From Ruminococcus callidus (lineage in GTDB: Bacteria > Bacillota > Clostridia > Oscillospirales > Ruminococcaceae), in the NCBI RefSeq assembly GCF_020709055.1, contig NZ_JAJFCK010000007.1:31855-95854 (forward strand): 64,000 nt of DNA, read 5' to 3'. Below are positions 1-7,984 of this stretch, piece after piece (positions within the stretch are counted from its first letter, which is position 1; each line of letters starts with the position of its first letter). The translations under genes and the position numbers were made by a program. The notes beneath the pieces are model-generated. The model was not told the DNA's origin, made no database searches, and worked only from the letters and a program-made list of their open reading frames with translations.

Positions 1-320
1 TCCAATGCTGCCTTTCGGCTCAGATCCACATCCTCCAGATAAACGGCGAAGCAGGTGCAGTTATAGTTCATGGCATGCTTCATGCCCATGTCGCAATGGG
101 GCATGCGAAGGTAGCTCTTGGATAAAAACAAGATGAATATCCTGCTTGCGCTGATGCGCTCGGCGGTTTTGTCGTCCAGCTCTGCGCCGGAAATCGCCTT
201 GTCGTACCAGACACGGTATCCGGCTTTGTCCACGGCATCGGCGATTCGAAAGACTTCCTCCCGATCGGCGTGGCAGTAGCTGAAAAAAAGAAACGGGTTA
301 TCTCCAATATAAGAGGACAT
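1..320 (-). CDS. TIR-domain protein, 3' part outside window (partial)
   Basis: The ATG is at 320 and the frame runs off the left edge, giving 106 residues. The translation opens MSSYIGDNPFLFFSYCHAD and aligns along its whole length with the TIR domain of the next gene (FFSYCH, YRxWYDK, ISASxxFxLFLS, CTC). TIR domains are NADases or scaffolds in bacterial defence and signalling. Here the segment that normally carries the catalytic Glu (C-x-M-E-x-K in the neighbour) reads C-D-M-G-M-K, so residue 79 is Gly (codon 84-86). This suggests a non-catalytic TIR. The start lies 4 bp after the stop of the neighbour with an AAAGGA-type ribosome site, so the two are co-transcribed. What follows the TIR domain cannot be seen. 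Confidence 0.82.
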   Translation of the reverse strand, partial: MSSYIGDNPFLFFSYCHADREEVFRIADAVDKAGYRVWYDKAISGAELDDKTAERISASRIFILFLSKSYLRMPHCDMGMKHAMNYNCTCFAVYLEDVDLSRKAAL

Positions 321-324
321 GGTA

Positions 325-1467
325 TCATCCTTTCCAAAAAACTGATGATGCGGTCATGGCAAAAAGTTTGAGGTCCGGCAAGAAAATCAGGAGTGCGCTG
401 ATTGCAATACAGAAAACGGAGAGCAGGGCAGCAGCTCCTACAAGCATGTGGGAGAGCCGCTGCTGTTTTCGTGCGTAGTAAGTAGGAAGAATGGAAAACC
501 AGCCGGTGAGGAATGCTTGAAGGCACGCTGCCCAGCGGTATTCCGTGCGGAACATTTGCATCATCAGAAAGATGGATGCCATGCGGACGACGTGGCAGGT
601 CAGAAAACAATAGTCTGCGTTTGGCAGGGATTTTTTGCGGAAAAAAGGATCCAGAAAAGGAAATATCAGCATCAGGTGAAACATGCAGACCAGAATGCTG
701 ACGCTGATCTGTACTGCCGGTGCGCCGTGCGCCAGCTGTGGTACCGTCATATCGTAGTTGATGCAGGTCAGAAACATCGCCAGCACAGCGGTGGGAGAGT
801 TGCGGGCTGCGAGGTGTCGGAAGCATTTTTCCTCCCACCGAAGCACAAACCATCCGCAGCCAAACAGGAGCACCTGTAGGAGGAGCAGTGTGATGTGGAG
901 CGGACCTGTTTGCCAGATGACCTGCATCACAGAAAAGATACCGGAGAGCCCCAGAAGCGTGCCCATGATGCCGTACCATGCCGGTTTTCGCTGCATGGGA
1001 ATCTCTCGCAGGATGACTTCACTGTGCGGTTCGTCTGCGGCATACCGGCAGGTCTGGAACGCCGGAACGCTGTAGAGCTGCGGGAAAAACTGTTCCTCCG
1101 CCATGCGGTACTTGGGTATCTGATGGACGTTCTGTAAGGCATGCTGCATCTCCGGATTTTTCCGAAAATCCACGTGCTCCAGATGAACGGCGATGCAGGT
1201 ACAGCCCTTTTCCATGGCGTATTTCAGTTCCATGTTGCAGTATTTGGAATCCAGATAGTTGTTGGATAAGAACAGAACAAAAACACTGCTGGCGCTGATG
1301 TGCTCTGCGATGACATCGTCAAAAGCGCTGCCGGCCTCCAGGGATTTATCGTACCAGGTACGGTAGCCGTCTTTGTCCAGCGTGTCGGCAATCTGGGTGA
1401 TCTGACTTTTGTTGATGTGACAATAGCTGAAAAAAATGAATGGGTGATCTCCGACGTAGGTGAGCAT
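325..1467 (-). CDS. TIR domain protein with C-terminal membrane region
   Basis: 380 residues. Residues 1-130 are a TIR domain: FFSYCH near 12, WYDK near 38, ISASSVFVLFLSNNY, then CNMEL, whose Glu80 sits where TIR NADases carry the catalytic Glu. Residues about 163-375 hold four or more hydrophobic segments (about 165-185, 190-207, 225-275, 290-330, 345-372), so the TIR domain is probably cytoplasmic and tethered to the membrane. A strong AAAGGAGG lies 6 bp upstream of the ATG. It is the first gene of a pair with the downstream TIR gene. Membrane TIR proteins are known in bacterial immunity, but no recognised partner such as ThsA is visible, so a defence role is inferred only. Confidence 0.85.
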   Translation of the reverse strand: MLTYVGDHPFIFFSYCHINKSQITQIADTLDKDGYRTWYDKSLEAGSAFDDVIAEHISASSVFVLFLSNNYLDSKYCNMELKYAMEKGCTCIAVHLEHVDFRKNPEMQHALQNVHQIPKYRMAEEQFFPQLYSVPAFQTCRYAADEPHSEVILREIPMQRKPAWYGIMGTLLGLSGIFSVMQVIWQTGPLHITLLLLQVLLFGCGWFVLRWEEKCFRHLAARNSPTAVLAMFLTCINYDMTVPQLAHGAPAVQISVSILVCMFHLMLIFPFLDPFFRKKSLPNADYCFLTCHVVRMASIFLMMQMFRTEYRWAACLQAFLTGWFSILPTYYARKQQRLSHMLVGAAALLSVFCIAISALLIFLPDLKLFAMTASSVFWKG

Positions 1468-1528
1468 GGATATCCTCCTTTCTTAGAACTGCATGGACAA
1501 CTTCGATTTGCGATATGTCAACAATTTA

Positions 1529-1689
1529 GAACCTGTCTTCACAAGAAATATATGTGGATTTTCGAGCATAATTTTGTTGCAGACAAGGCAAAAATACGCA
1601 GGCGGTCTGTCACCCGGCAAGTATTTTTTACGCAGGATGCAGCAAAATTTGCCGAAAAGACACGCATATACGCTTGTGAAGACAGGTTC
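1529..1689. mobile_element. MITE-like element, copy A (161 bp, TSD TTA)
   Basis: A non-coding 161-bp element with perfect 17-bp terminal inverted repeats (left GAACCTGTCTTCACAAG, right its exact reverse complement). It is flanked by a TTA direct repeat at 1526-1528 and 1690-1692. A second copy, inverted and 29 bp shorter, lies at 60752-60883. The 29-bp difference lies between two GGCAA direct repeats, consistent with slippage. The right target duplication contains the TAA stop of the gene at 1690-2757, so insertion occurred just past that stop without truncating it. TNA 3-bp duplications are typical of some IS5-family (IS1031-type) transposases; none is visible here, so the element is non-autonomous. 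Confidence 0.85.
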
Positions 1690-2757
1690 TTATTTCCGAA
1701 CAGCATCTGCCTCGATCTGGCTGCGAATCATTGCTTCAGGGTCATATCCGTCCACGGGCGAATCATATCTTCTCTCTAACCAATGTAGTCTGCCACTGGT
1801 TTTAAGCGTATAGACCTCATGCATAGAATCACTGATTTTTGCTAGTTGCGTTCGATTTATGATGATATAGTAATTGTACTTGTCCGCATTGACAAAGGCG
1901 GCAAACTCGCTGCTCTCTACAAAAGTCTCATCGTCTATGACGATGACAGAATCTGCAATGGGAAAATTGCCCTTGTCGTCCCAGTATTCTTTTAGGTTGC
2001 CGTACTGATTTTCATGGATTCTTCGATTTGCATGCTTTACAAACTTTGAAAACTCAGATTCGCTGATGCTGATGAAATCGAATCCGTTTGATACATTGAT
2101 TTTCACAGACGGATTACCGAAGCTATTGATCAAAGAAACCATTTTCGTCTTACCGGTAGCACTGTCACCGGAAATGAAAGTGATCTTTTTTCGAATTTGG
2201 AACGCATACTCGAGCCTTTTGGATTGAATGCTGATATCAACACTCATGTCCGATCCGTCTCCTTTAAGGGCGCTCCAGGCTTCTCCATTCCCATAAACTT
2301 CGTTTACAAACGCATCCGCAAATTCTTTTTTGCTCTTGATTTCGCCATATCCGTGTACTACTGTTTTCACGGGCAATTGACCGGGAGTTGGGAATGGCAA
2401 TATATGAGATGTGGTAATTGTGATATCTTTCCGCTTCGCAATTTCAAGCAGAAGTCCAATACAGTTATCGCCAAGCCTGTCCCCATTCACGATATCGTCC
2501 TCTTTCCAAAGGATGATCAATGCTTTGGAACCGCTTGATAAGCTTTCTGGTGATATTCCCAACAGGACATCGTTGTATAAGTTGATACCGGATACTACGG
2601 TTGTTTTATCTATGTCCTGAATGATTTTTCTTACGAATTCGTCATCAAACCACTCAGGCTCATAACTGGTATCAAAATACCCCCTGACATTTGAGATCCG
2701 ATTGGGGAATCTTTGACATATCTCCTCATAATTGCTCTCAATAATGATATTAAGCAT
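1690..2757 (-). CDS. P-loop ATPase with DUF4869-like N-terminal region
   Basis: 355 residues. Residues 1-125 resemble DUF4869 proteins from memory: a short start (MLNIIIESNYEEI), a region reading EWFDDEFVRKIIQDIDKT, an SLSSGSKALI motif and GDNC. From about residue 190 a nucleotide-binding module follows: Walker A GDSATGKT near 196-203, and a Walker B-like VIVIDDE near 273. The remainder has no recognised enzyme motif. GAGGAAA precedes the ATG. The DNA is visibly more AT-rich than the housekeeping genes downstream, and MITE copy A sits against its stop, both hinting at an acquired patch. Function unknown; a regulatory or defence ATPase is possible but not shown. Confidence 0.7.
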   Translation of the reverse strand: MLNIIIESNYEEICQRFPNRISNVRGYFDTSYEPEWFDDEFVRKIIQDIDKTTVVSGINLYNDVLLGISPESLSSGSKALIILWKEDDIVNGDRLGDNCIGLLLEIAKRKDITITTSHILPFPTPGQLPVKTVVHGYGEIKSKKEFADAFVNEVYGNGEAWSALKGDGSDMSVDISIQSKRLEYAFQIRKKITFISGDSATGKTKMVSLINSFGNPSVKINVSNGFDFISISESEFSKFVKHANRRIHENQYGNLKEYWDDKGNFPIADSVIVIDDETFVESSEFAAFVNADKYNYYIIINRTQLAKISDSMHEVYTLKTSGRLHWLERRYDSPVDGYDPEAMIRSQIEADAVRK

Positions 2758-2798
2758 TCCGGTTTCCTCTTTGTATGCCTCTGCACTGCGATCCGATC

Positions 2799-3425
2799 TT
2801 ACCGCCTTGTTGCCGAATCGTCAAATGTCCGGATGCGCAGATGGATGTTCAGCTTTTCGGCGAGCTGCTTGGCGGCTGCCATCTCCGCCGGCTCCAGTAC
2901 GTCTACCACGCTCAGCATCACCTGCGGCACGTACTGCTTACATGCCACGGCGAACGCCTGCATTGCCGGAAAAGCCGCCTTGCCGAACTTGGGGCGTGTC
3001 ACTTTCAGATAGCCCTCTTCTGTGCCGGCGTTGAGGCTGACAGAGATGATGTCCAATGCGCCCTGAAAGTCCGGTGCGGTGTTTCTGCCGTGAATCAGGT
3101 CGGACAGTCCGTTGGTGTTCAGACGGATGCACCGCACGCCGTGCTGTTTGAGATAGCGTGCCGTTTCCAGCAGCACATCCAGACGCTCGGTCGGCTCGCC
3201 AAAGCCGCAGAAAACCACTTCCCGATACTGGGAGAGATCACGCTGCTCCAGTGCGGCGAAAATCTCCTCCTGGGACGGCTCGTGCTCCAGCCACAGCGGG
3301 TCAGAGCCGTAGGCGCCGTCGCAGAGCGTGCGGATGCAGAACGTGCAGGCACAGGGACAGCGGTTGGTGATGTTGAGGTAGAGATTGCCGCCTACCTCGT
3401 ATGTGATGGTCATTGCTTTTTTCAT
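2799..3425 (-). CDS. Radical SAM protein, TatD-associated type
   Basis: 208 residues. An N-terminal GGNLYLNITNRC leads into Cys23-x3-Cys27-x2-Cys30, the radical SAM 4Fe-4S motif. CGFGEPTER follows near 74, matching the GGEP-type SAM-binding loop, then LNTNG and SVSLNA. This short form resembles the small radical SAM proteins found beside tatD (TIGR04038), recalled from the family. The substrate is unknown. AGGAG lies upstream of the ATG. It follows rlmH by 12 bp in the same direction and is probably the distal gene of the walJ-rlmH unit. Confidence 0.85.
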   Translation of the reverse strand: MKKAMTITYEVGGNLYLNITNRCPCACTFCIRTLCDGAYGSDPLWLEHEPSQEEIFAALEQRDLSQYREVVFCGFGEPTERLDVLLETARYLKQHGVRCIRLNTNGLSDLIHGRNTAPDFQGALDIISVSLNAGTEEGYLKVTRPKFGKAAFPAMQAFAVACKQYVPQVMLSVVDVLEPAEMAAAKQLAEKLNIHLRIRTFDDSATRR

Positions 3426-3437
3426 AAGAGTCCACTC

Positions 3438-3917
3438 CTATTTGTGATATTTGGTACCGCCTAAAATCTGATAGCCGCGGTAGATTTGTTCCAGCAGCAT
3501 GACACGTGCCAGCTGGTGGGGAAAGGTCATGGCGGACATGGACAGGCGCAGCTGTGCCCGCTGTTTCACTGCCGGTGCAAGCCCGTAGGAGCTGCCGATG
3601 AAAAAGGTGACAGCACCGCTGTCGTCGCCGCCGGCTGCCTCTGCCAGCTTTCTCGCCAGCGCCGGACTGTCGATCTGTTTTCCCTCGATGCACATGGCAA
3701 TGCAGTAGCCGCGGGCACGTTTCAACAGCTCCGCTCCCTCTTTCTCCAGCGCCGCAGCGATCTCTTTCTCCGAGGGATTCTGCGGGAGGGAGACCGGCTC
3801 CAGCTCCGTGATCTGCAGCCGGCAGAATCGTGAGAGCCGCTTCTCGTATTCTTCGCACGCCTGGCGCAGATAGTTCTCCTTGCACTTGCCCAGTGCCAGA
3901 ATTTGTATGGTCTGCAT
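3438..3917 (-). CDS. rlmH: 23S rRNA (pseudouridine1915-N3)-methyltransferase RlmH
   Basis: 159 residues, the usual length for this small SPOUT methyltransferase, which modifies pseudouridine 1915 in helix 69 of 23S rRNA on the assembled 70S ribosome. Family signatures are visible: an opening IQILALGKCKE, FFIGSSYG near 104-110 and the C-terminal knot segment reading SMSAMTFPHQLARVMLLEQ followed by YRGYQILGGTKYHK. The ATG overlaps the TAA of the upstream metallo-hydrolase by one base (TAATG), indicating translational coupling. The pairing with a WalJ-type gene is common in Firmicutes. Confidence 0.95.
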   Translation of the reverse strand: MQTIQILALGKCKENYLRQACEEYEKRLSRFCRLQITELEPVSLPQNPSEKEIAAALEKEGAELLKRARGYCIAMCIEGKQIDSPALARKLAEAAGGDDSGAVTFFIGSSYGLAPAVKQRAQLRLSMSAMTFPHQLARVMLLEQIYRGYQILGGTKYHK

Positions 3918-4708
3918 TAGAAGATCACCGCCTGTTCCAGTCCCTCCGGAGAGGAGACCTGTAGTAAAAAGTCCCGATTGCGAGCCATGCCCTCTTCCCG
4001 CAGATGCGTCAGGACGGTGCGCTCTGCCAGCGGCATGGTGTTGTTGTTCTGGCTCAGATGCCCCAGCACCAGTCGAGTTGTGCCGCTGCGGATCAGCTGT
4101 TCTGCCAGACCGGCGCTGTCGAAGTTGGAGAGGTGTCCTTCCTCTCCGGCGATGCGCTCCTGTAAGTACAATGGATATGGACCATTCCGGAGCATTTCCG
4201 GATCATAGTTTGCCTCCAGCAGTACCAGATCCGTGCCGGAAACGGCGTCCCAGACCTCCTGCGTCACACAGCCCAGATCAGTGCACACGGCACAGCTCTG
4301 TCCGTCCGGCAGTGCAAAGCGATAGCCGCAGCTTCCGGCGGCATCGTGCATAGTGGAGAACGGGAGTACCTCCACGCCGGCAATGATGCCGGCTTTCTGC
4401 GGCGTGACTGCACGCAGCGGCACATCCGGCAGCGCCATAGCGCCGGACAGCTCCTGTAGGGTTTCCTCCGTGGCGTAGACCGGTACCGGATGGCTTTTCA
4501 GGAACACCCGCAGTCCGGCGATGTGGTCGCTATGGGCGTGAGTGATGCAGATGGCCTGTACCGCCTCTGCGGGAATATCGTGCGCTGCCAGCGAACGTGT
4601 CAGTCGCCGGCAGGATACGCCGGCATCCACCAGAATGCCGCCGGACGGCCCGCCCACAAAGGAGGCGTTTCCCTTGCTGGAGCTGAACAGGGAATAGAAT
4701 TTGGACAA
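3917..4708 (-). CDS. Metallo-beta-lactamase-fold hydrolase, WalJ/YycJ type
   Basis: 263 residues from a TTG start at 4708 placed 7 bp after AGAAGG. A longer reading would begin inside the murA terminator and is unlikely. The protein opens FYSLFSSSKGNA and carries the metal-binding THAHSDH motif near residue 55, an LLEANYD segment and LGHLS, giving the His/Asp ligands of a two-metal site. YycJ/WalJ proteins are linked to cell-wall control and DNA repair in Firmicutes; the exact substrate is unknown. It lies just downstream of murA and overlaps rlmH by 1 bp. Confidence 0.88.
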   Translation of the reverse strand: MSKFYSLFSSSKGNASFVGGPSGGILVDAGVSCRRLTRSLAAHDIPAEAVQAICITHAHSDHIAGLRVFLKSHPVPVYATEETLQELSGAMALPDVPLRAVTPQKAGIIAGVEVLPFSTMHDAAGSCGYRFALPDGQSCAVCTDLGCVTQEVWDAVSGTDLVLLEANYDPEMLRNGPYPLYLQERIAGEEGHLSNFDSAGLAEQLIRSGTTRLVLGHLSQNNNTMPLAERTVLTHLREEGMARNRDFLLQVSSPEGLEQAVIF

Positions 4709-4730
4709 GATGAAACCTTCTCTCACAACA

Positions 4731-4757
4731 AAAGCCGTCAACAGGGCTGACGGCTTT
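4731..4757 (-). terminator. murA terminator
   Basis: Perfect 10-bp stem AAAGCCGTCA / TGACGGCTTT with a 7-base loop, followed on the minus strand by a TTTTGTTG tract. It lies 23 bp past the murA stop and 22 bp before the TTG start of the next gene. Confidence 0.8.
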
Positions 4758-4780
4758 TTCTTATTTTTCAGTTATGCGGT

Positions 4781-6073
4781 TCAAAGCGCTTCTTTCAGCT
4801 GCTTTTCCTGCACACTCGGCTCGGAAACCTTGACGATATCTGCTCCGATCTCCCGCAGCTTGGCATCCAGATTGGAGTAGCCGCGCTCGATGTGGTAGAT
4901 GTCCTCGATCTCGGTAACACCGTGTGCTGCCAGTCCGGCAATGATCAGGGCTGCGCCTGCACGCAGGTCGCACGCCTTGACCGGTGCGCCGGTGAGTTTG
5001 CCGGTGCCCTCGACCACAGCGACCTTGCCGTCCACGGAGATGTCTGCACCCATGCGGCGCAGCTCATCCACATAGCGGAAGCGCTGTTCCCAGACACCCT
5101 CTGTGATGATGCTGGTGCCCTCTGCCAGTGTCAGAAGCGTTGTGATCTGCGGCTGCATATCCGTGGGGAATCCCGGATGGGGCATAGTCTTGACGTTGGT
5201 GCGCACCAGCGGACCGTCTACCCAGACACGGATGCTGTCATCGAACTCCTCGATGTTCACGCCGATCTTCCGCATTTTACTGGTGATCGGTTCCAAATGC
5301 TTGGGGATAACATTGGTGACCAGCACGTCGCCACGGGTTGCAGCGGCGGCGATCATAAAGGTGCCGGCCTCGATCTGGTCGGGGATGACGGAGTAAACAG
5401 CGCCGTGAAGCTGCTGCACGCCGCGAATCTTGATGACATCAGTGCCGGCGCCCATGATGTCAGCGCCCATGGAGTTCAGGAAGTTTGCCAGATCTACAAT
5501 GTGCGGTTCCTTGGCGGCGTTTTCGATCACCGTCAGCCCTCTGGCACGAACCGCAGCCAGCATGGCGTTCATGGTTGCGCCAACGGATACCACATCTAAG
5601 TAAATCTGACCGCCGGTCAGTGCGTCTGCCACCAGATCCACCATGCCGTGGTCGATGCTGCACTTGGCGCCCAGTGCGGAAAAAGCCTTCAGATGCTGGT
5701 CAATGGGGCGGTCGCCAAGCGGACATCCGCCCGGCATGGAAACACGTGCCTTGCCGTACCGTCCCAGCAGTGCGCCGAGGAAGTAGTACGAAGCACGCAT
5801 TCTACGTGCGCTCTCATAGGGTACGCAGTAGTTTGTCAGTCCCGCCGCAGAGATGCGGACGGTGGTCTTGTTCAGATATTCAACCTGTGCGCCCATCTCC
5901 TGCATGATGCGCAGGCTGATGGAAACATCGCTGATATCCGGTACGTTCTCCAGAATACAGGGCTCATCGCAGAGCAGAACAGCCGGAATCAGGGCAACCG
6001 CTGCATTCTTTGCTCCGCTGACTTCTATTTCTCCAGACAGGCGATGCCCGCCGTGAATGACAAATTTATCCAA
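4781..6073 (-). CDS. murA: UDP-N-acetylglucosamine 1-carboxyvinyltransferase MurA
   Basis: 430 residues from a TTG start at 6073 preceded by AAAGGAGA at 7 bp; this matches the family length, whereas an upstream extension would add about 50 unrelated residues. It catalyses the first committed step of peptidoglycan synthesis, transferring enolpyruvate from PEP to UDP-GlcNAc in the cytoplasm. Visible signatures are SGAKNAAVALIPA at the N-terminus and PGGCPLGDRP with the PEP-reactive, fosfomycin-target Cys117, plus DMQPQ and GYSNLDAKL near the C-terminus. It sits 85 bp downstream of a cyclophilin lipoprotein and ends at a clear terminator. Confidence 0.96.
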   Translation of the reverse strand: MDKFVIHGGHRLSGEIEVSGAKNAAVALIPAVLLCDEPCILENVPDISDVSISLRIMQEMGAQVEYLNKTTVRISAAGLTNYCVPYESARRMRASYYFLGALLGRYGKARVSMPGGCPLGDRPIDQHLKAFSALGAKCSIDHGMVDLVADALTGGQIYLDVVSVGATMNAMLAAVRARGLTVIENAAKEPHIVDLANFLNSMGADIMGAGTDVIKIRGVQQLHGAVYSVIPDQIEAGTFMIAAAATRGDVLVTNVIPKHLEPITSKMRKIGVNIEEFDDSIRVWVDGPLVRTNVKTMPHPGFPTDMQPQITTLLTLAEGTSIITEGVWEQRFRYVDELRRMGADISVDGKVAVVEGTGKLTGAPVKACDLRAGAALIIAGLAAHGVTEIEDIYHIERGYSNLDAKLREIGADIVKVSEPSVQEKQLKEAL

Positions 6074-6158
6074 TTTCGTCTCTCCTTTGTCTGCACATCG
6101 GCGAATGTGCGGGGGAATCGGTTGCGGGGCAGTCCATTCTCTGCCGCCGTCATTCCCT

Positions 6159-6908
6159 TTATGAATCTGCCTCGTCCGACTGTGCCGCCTCAGAATCCGA
6201 GGCATACCAGTGGATCGGACTGCCGTCATACGGTTCCACTGTCACGGTGGACATCCGTACCGCAGTATAAGGTTTATTGCTGGCATCAGTTTCTGTATCA
6301 TTGGCAATTTGAATGGCAATGTCCAGACCCTCGATGACCTGACCGAACACCGTGTAGCTGCCGTCCAGCCAAGGCGTTCCGCCGATGGTGGTGTACAGTT
6401 CCCGCTGTTCCTTGGTGTAGGGGCCGTAGCCGTTCTTCTCGTAGGAGTCCAGCGTTTCCTCGTCAACAGGACCGCCGGTCACGATGTAGAATTGGCTGCC
6501 GTCTGCCGTGTAGCTGCCGCTGTTGGCATATGCCACAGCGCCGCGCACATGGCACAGCGCATCAGAGACGCCGCCGTCGAACTTCCCGCCCCAGATGGAT
6601 TCGCCACCGGTGCCGTTGCCCTTGGGGTCGCCGCCCTGGATCATGAAATTCGGGATGACACGGTGAAATGTCAGTTCGTTGTAGTAGCCGGATTCTGCCA
6701 GACCGGTGAAGTTTTCACACGCCTTTGGCATCAGATCCGAGAACAGCTTGATTTTGATCTCGCCGTAGTTCTCCACCTGGATACATACGATATCCTCGCC
6801 GGACTCCGGCGCTGTAAAATTTTTCACGCTTGTCTCCTGCCTGCCGCAGCCGGAGAAAATTCCGGTCAGCATTGCAGCGCAGAGCACGCCAGCGATCTGT
6901 CTTTTCAT
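6159..6908 (-). CDS. Cyclophilin-type peptidyl-prolyl isomerase lipoprotein
   Basis: 249 residues. A signal peptide ends in the lipobox FSGC near residue 21, so the mature protein is probably anchored outside the membrane. Residues about 45-225 are a cyclophilin domain: VENYGEIKIKLF, YYNELTFHRVIPNFMIQGGD, GGKFDG, FYIVTGG and YTVFGQVIEG. FHRV and FMIQGGD are the core active-site motifs. It would speed proline isomerisation of exported proteins. It has its own promoter at 6984-7012 and a GAGGTGACAGG ribosome site. A second, divergent cyclophilin-like gene lies immediately upstream. Confidence 0.93.
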   Translation of the reverse strand: MKRQIAGVLCAAMLTGIFSGCGRQETSVKNFTAPESGEDIVCIQVENYGEIKIKLFSDLMPKACENFTGLAESGYYNELTFHRVIPNFMIQGGDPKGNGTGGESIWGGKFDGGVSDALCHVRGAVAYANSGSYTADGSQFYIVTGGPVDEETLDSYEKNGYGPYTKEQRELYTTIGGTPWLDGSYTVFGQVIEGLDIAIQIANDTETDASNKPYTAVRMSTVTVEPYDGSPIHWYASDSEAAQSDEADS

Positions 6909-6983
6909 CCTGTCACCTCAATGCAGGGACATCCCGGCGGATGTCCGGTTGATCCTAAGCATATTTTGTATGCTATCTTATTT

Positions 6984-7012
6984 ATTATACACGATTTCCG
7001 CTGGTTTGTAAA
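6984..7012 (-). promoter_or_regulatory. Promoter of the cyclophilin lipoprotein-murA unit
   Basis: On the minus strand TTTACA (7007-7012), 17-bp spacer, TATAAT (6984-6989). Confidence 0.8.
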
Positions 7013-7013
7013 G

Positions 7014-7041
7014 TGAAAAACAGGCATTTTTCGCCCTGTTT
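7014..7041 (-). terminator. Terminator of the cysE-cysS operon
   Basis: Stem AAACAGG / CCTGTTT with a 10-base loop and a following T-rich tract on the minus strand, about 70 bp past the stop of the membrane cyclophilin gene and just before the next promoter. Confidence 0.7.
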
Positions 7042-7109
7042 GGCAGATTTGTCTGGAAATGGCGTAAATTCTGATTTTTGGTTTGTATTGTTTTTACAAC
7101 AAACAGTGT

Positions 7110-7970
7110 TCAATTTGCGGCCGTATCAGCAAAGTCCGAATAAGAACCGATCTGAATGGAGAGAATCTGAATGGAGTCCGCCGGCGGTGTGTTGCCGCCC
7201 TCGCTTTCGGCAGCCTTGGTTTTGGCGTGGACAATGGTATCAATGGTGTCAAAGCTTTCGTCGCCGAATGCCTGTGCAAAGATGGTCATCTGCTGGGAGT
7301 AGTTGGGAATGCCGCCCTTTTCCAGAAAAGCGTCGCTGATCTCCTTGGCATTCTGGGAGAGGGACTGCATCTCCTGCTTGGTGGAGTCATCGAACACGAT
7401 GGAATTGCAGACCACAAAGCGTGTGCCGCAGTAGTTTTTGACATTGCCGGTGAGACGGTCCCAGAACGTGCCGTCCTGCGAAGTTCCCGGCGCACAGAAT
7501 GCGCCACGGAGCGGCCAGAGGTTTGCGCTGGTCTCCCGCTCCACTTTTTCGTAAGTGTCGTCAGTTCCGGCGGTCAGTGTGCCGTCCTCGTTGGGCGTTC
7601 CCGCCTCAAAGTAAACCCCGTCCTCCACCTGAAAGATGTAGGTATTGTCATAGTAGCCGGACTCTGCCAGCTTGGTGAACTGCGCCACATAGTCGGGCGC
7701 TTCGTCCGGATACAGCTCTGCTACAATGTCGCCCGCTGTGGTGTGAACGCACATGGCCGGGGCATCCGGCTCCGGTTCGTCCAGCTGTACCAGCTGCATG
7801 TTGTCCGTGTCCACGTAGACCTGAAACTTCTGCCCGAAATAGGAGGAGCAGGAGAAAACGCCGAAGCAGAGGAGGAATAGAATCAGAATCACCAGAAATG
7901 CCCGTGTGATCCCCTTTTTGTGATCGGCAAGATGAAACCCCGTTCTCTTGATATGATTGTTGCGTGCCAT
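7110..7970 (-). CDS. Membrane-anchored cyclophilin-like protein
   Basis: 286 residues. One transmembrane segment at about 22-45 (FLVILILFLLCFGVFS) follows a basic N-terminus, leaving the rest outside. The outer part has a cyclophilin-like pattern: TTAGDIVAELYPDEAP, AESGYYDNTYIFQVEDG, then GAFCAPGT and FVVCNSIVF. The catalytic FHRV motif is replaced by IFQV and the GGD segment is altered, so isomerase activity is doubtful. It starts 14 bp after cysS and is probably the last gene of the T-box-controlled operon. Confidence 0.78.
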   Translation of the reverse strand: MARNNHIKRTGFHLADHKKGITRAFLVILILFLLCFGVFSCSSYFGQKFQVYVDTDNMQLVQLDEPEPDAPAMCVHTTAGDIVAELYPDEAPDYVAQFTKLAESGYYDNTYIFQVEDGVYFEAGTPNEDGTLTAGTDDTYEKVERETSANLWPLRGAFCAPGTSQDGTFWDRLTGNVKNYCGTRFVVCNSIVFDDSTKQEMQSLSQNAKEISDAFLEKGGIPNYSQQMTIFAQAFGDESFDTIDTIVHAKTKAAESEGGNTPPADSIQILSIQIGSYSDFADTAAN

Positions 7971-7984
7971 AGGTTTCCTTTCTG

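Noticed and set aside
1..1467. Labelling the TIR genes as a Thoeris system
   Set aside because: Thoeris needs a ThsA (SIR2/STALD) partner; none is seen within the window, and the sequence to the left is unknown.
1493..1813. Plus-strand open frames crossing MITE copy A
   Set aside because: They run through the element and the 3' end of the minus-strand P-loop gene, have no ribosome site and arise from the repeat; the similar frame in copy B falsely extends recG.
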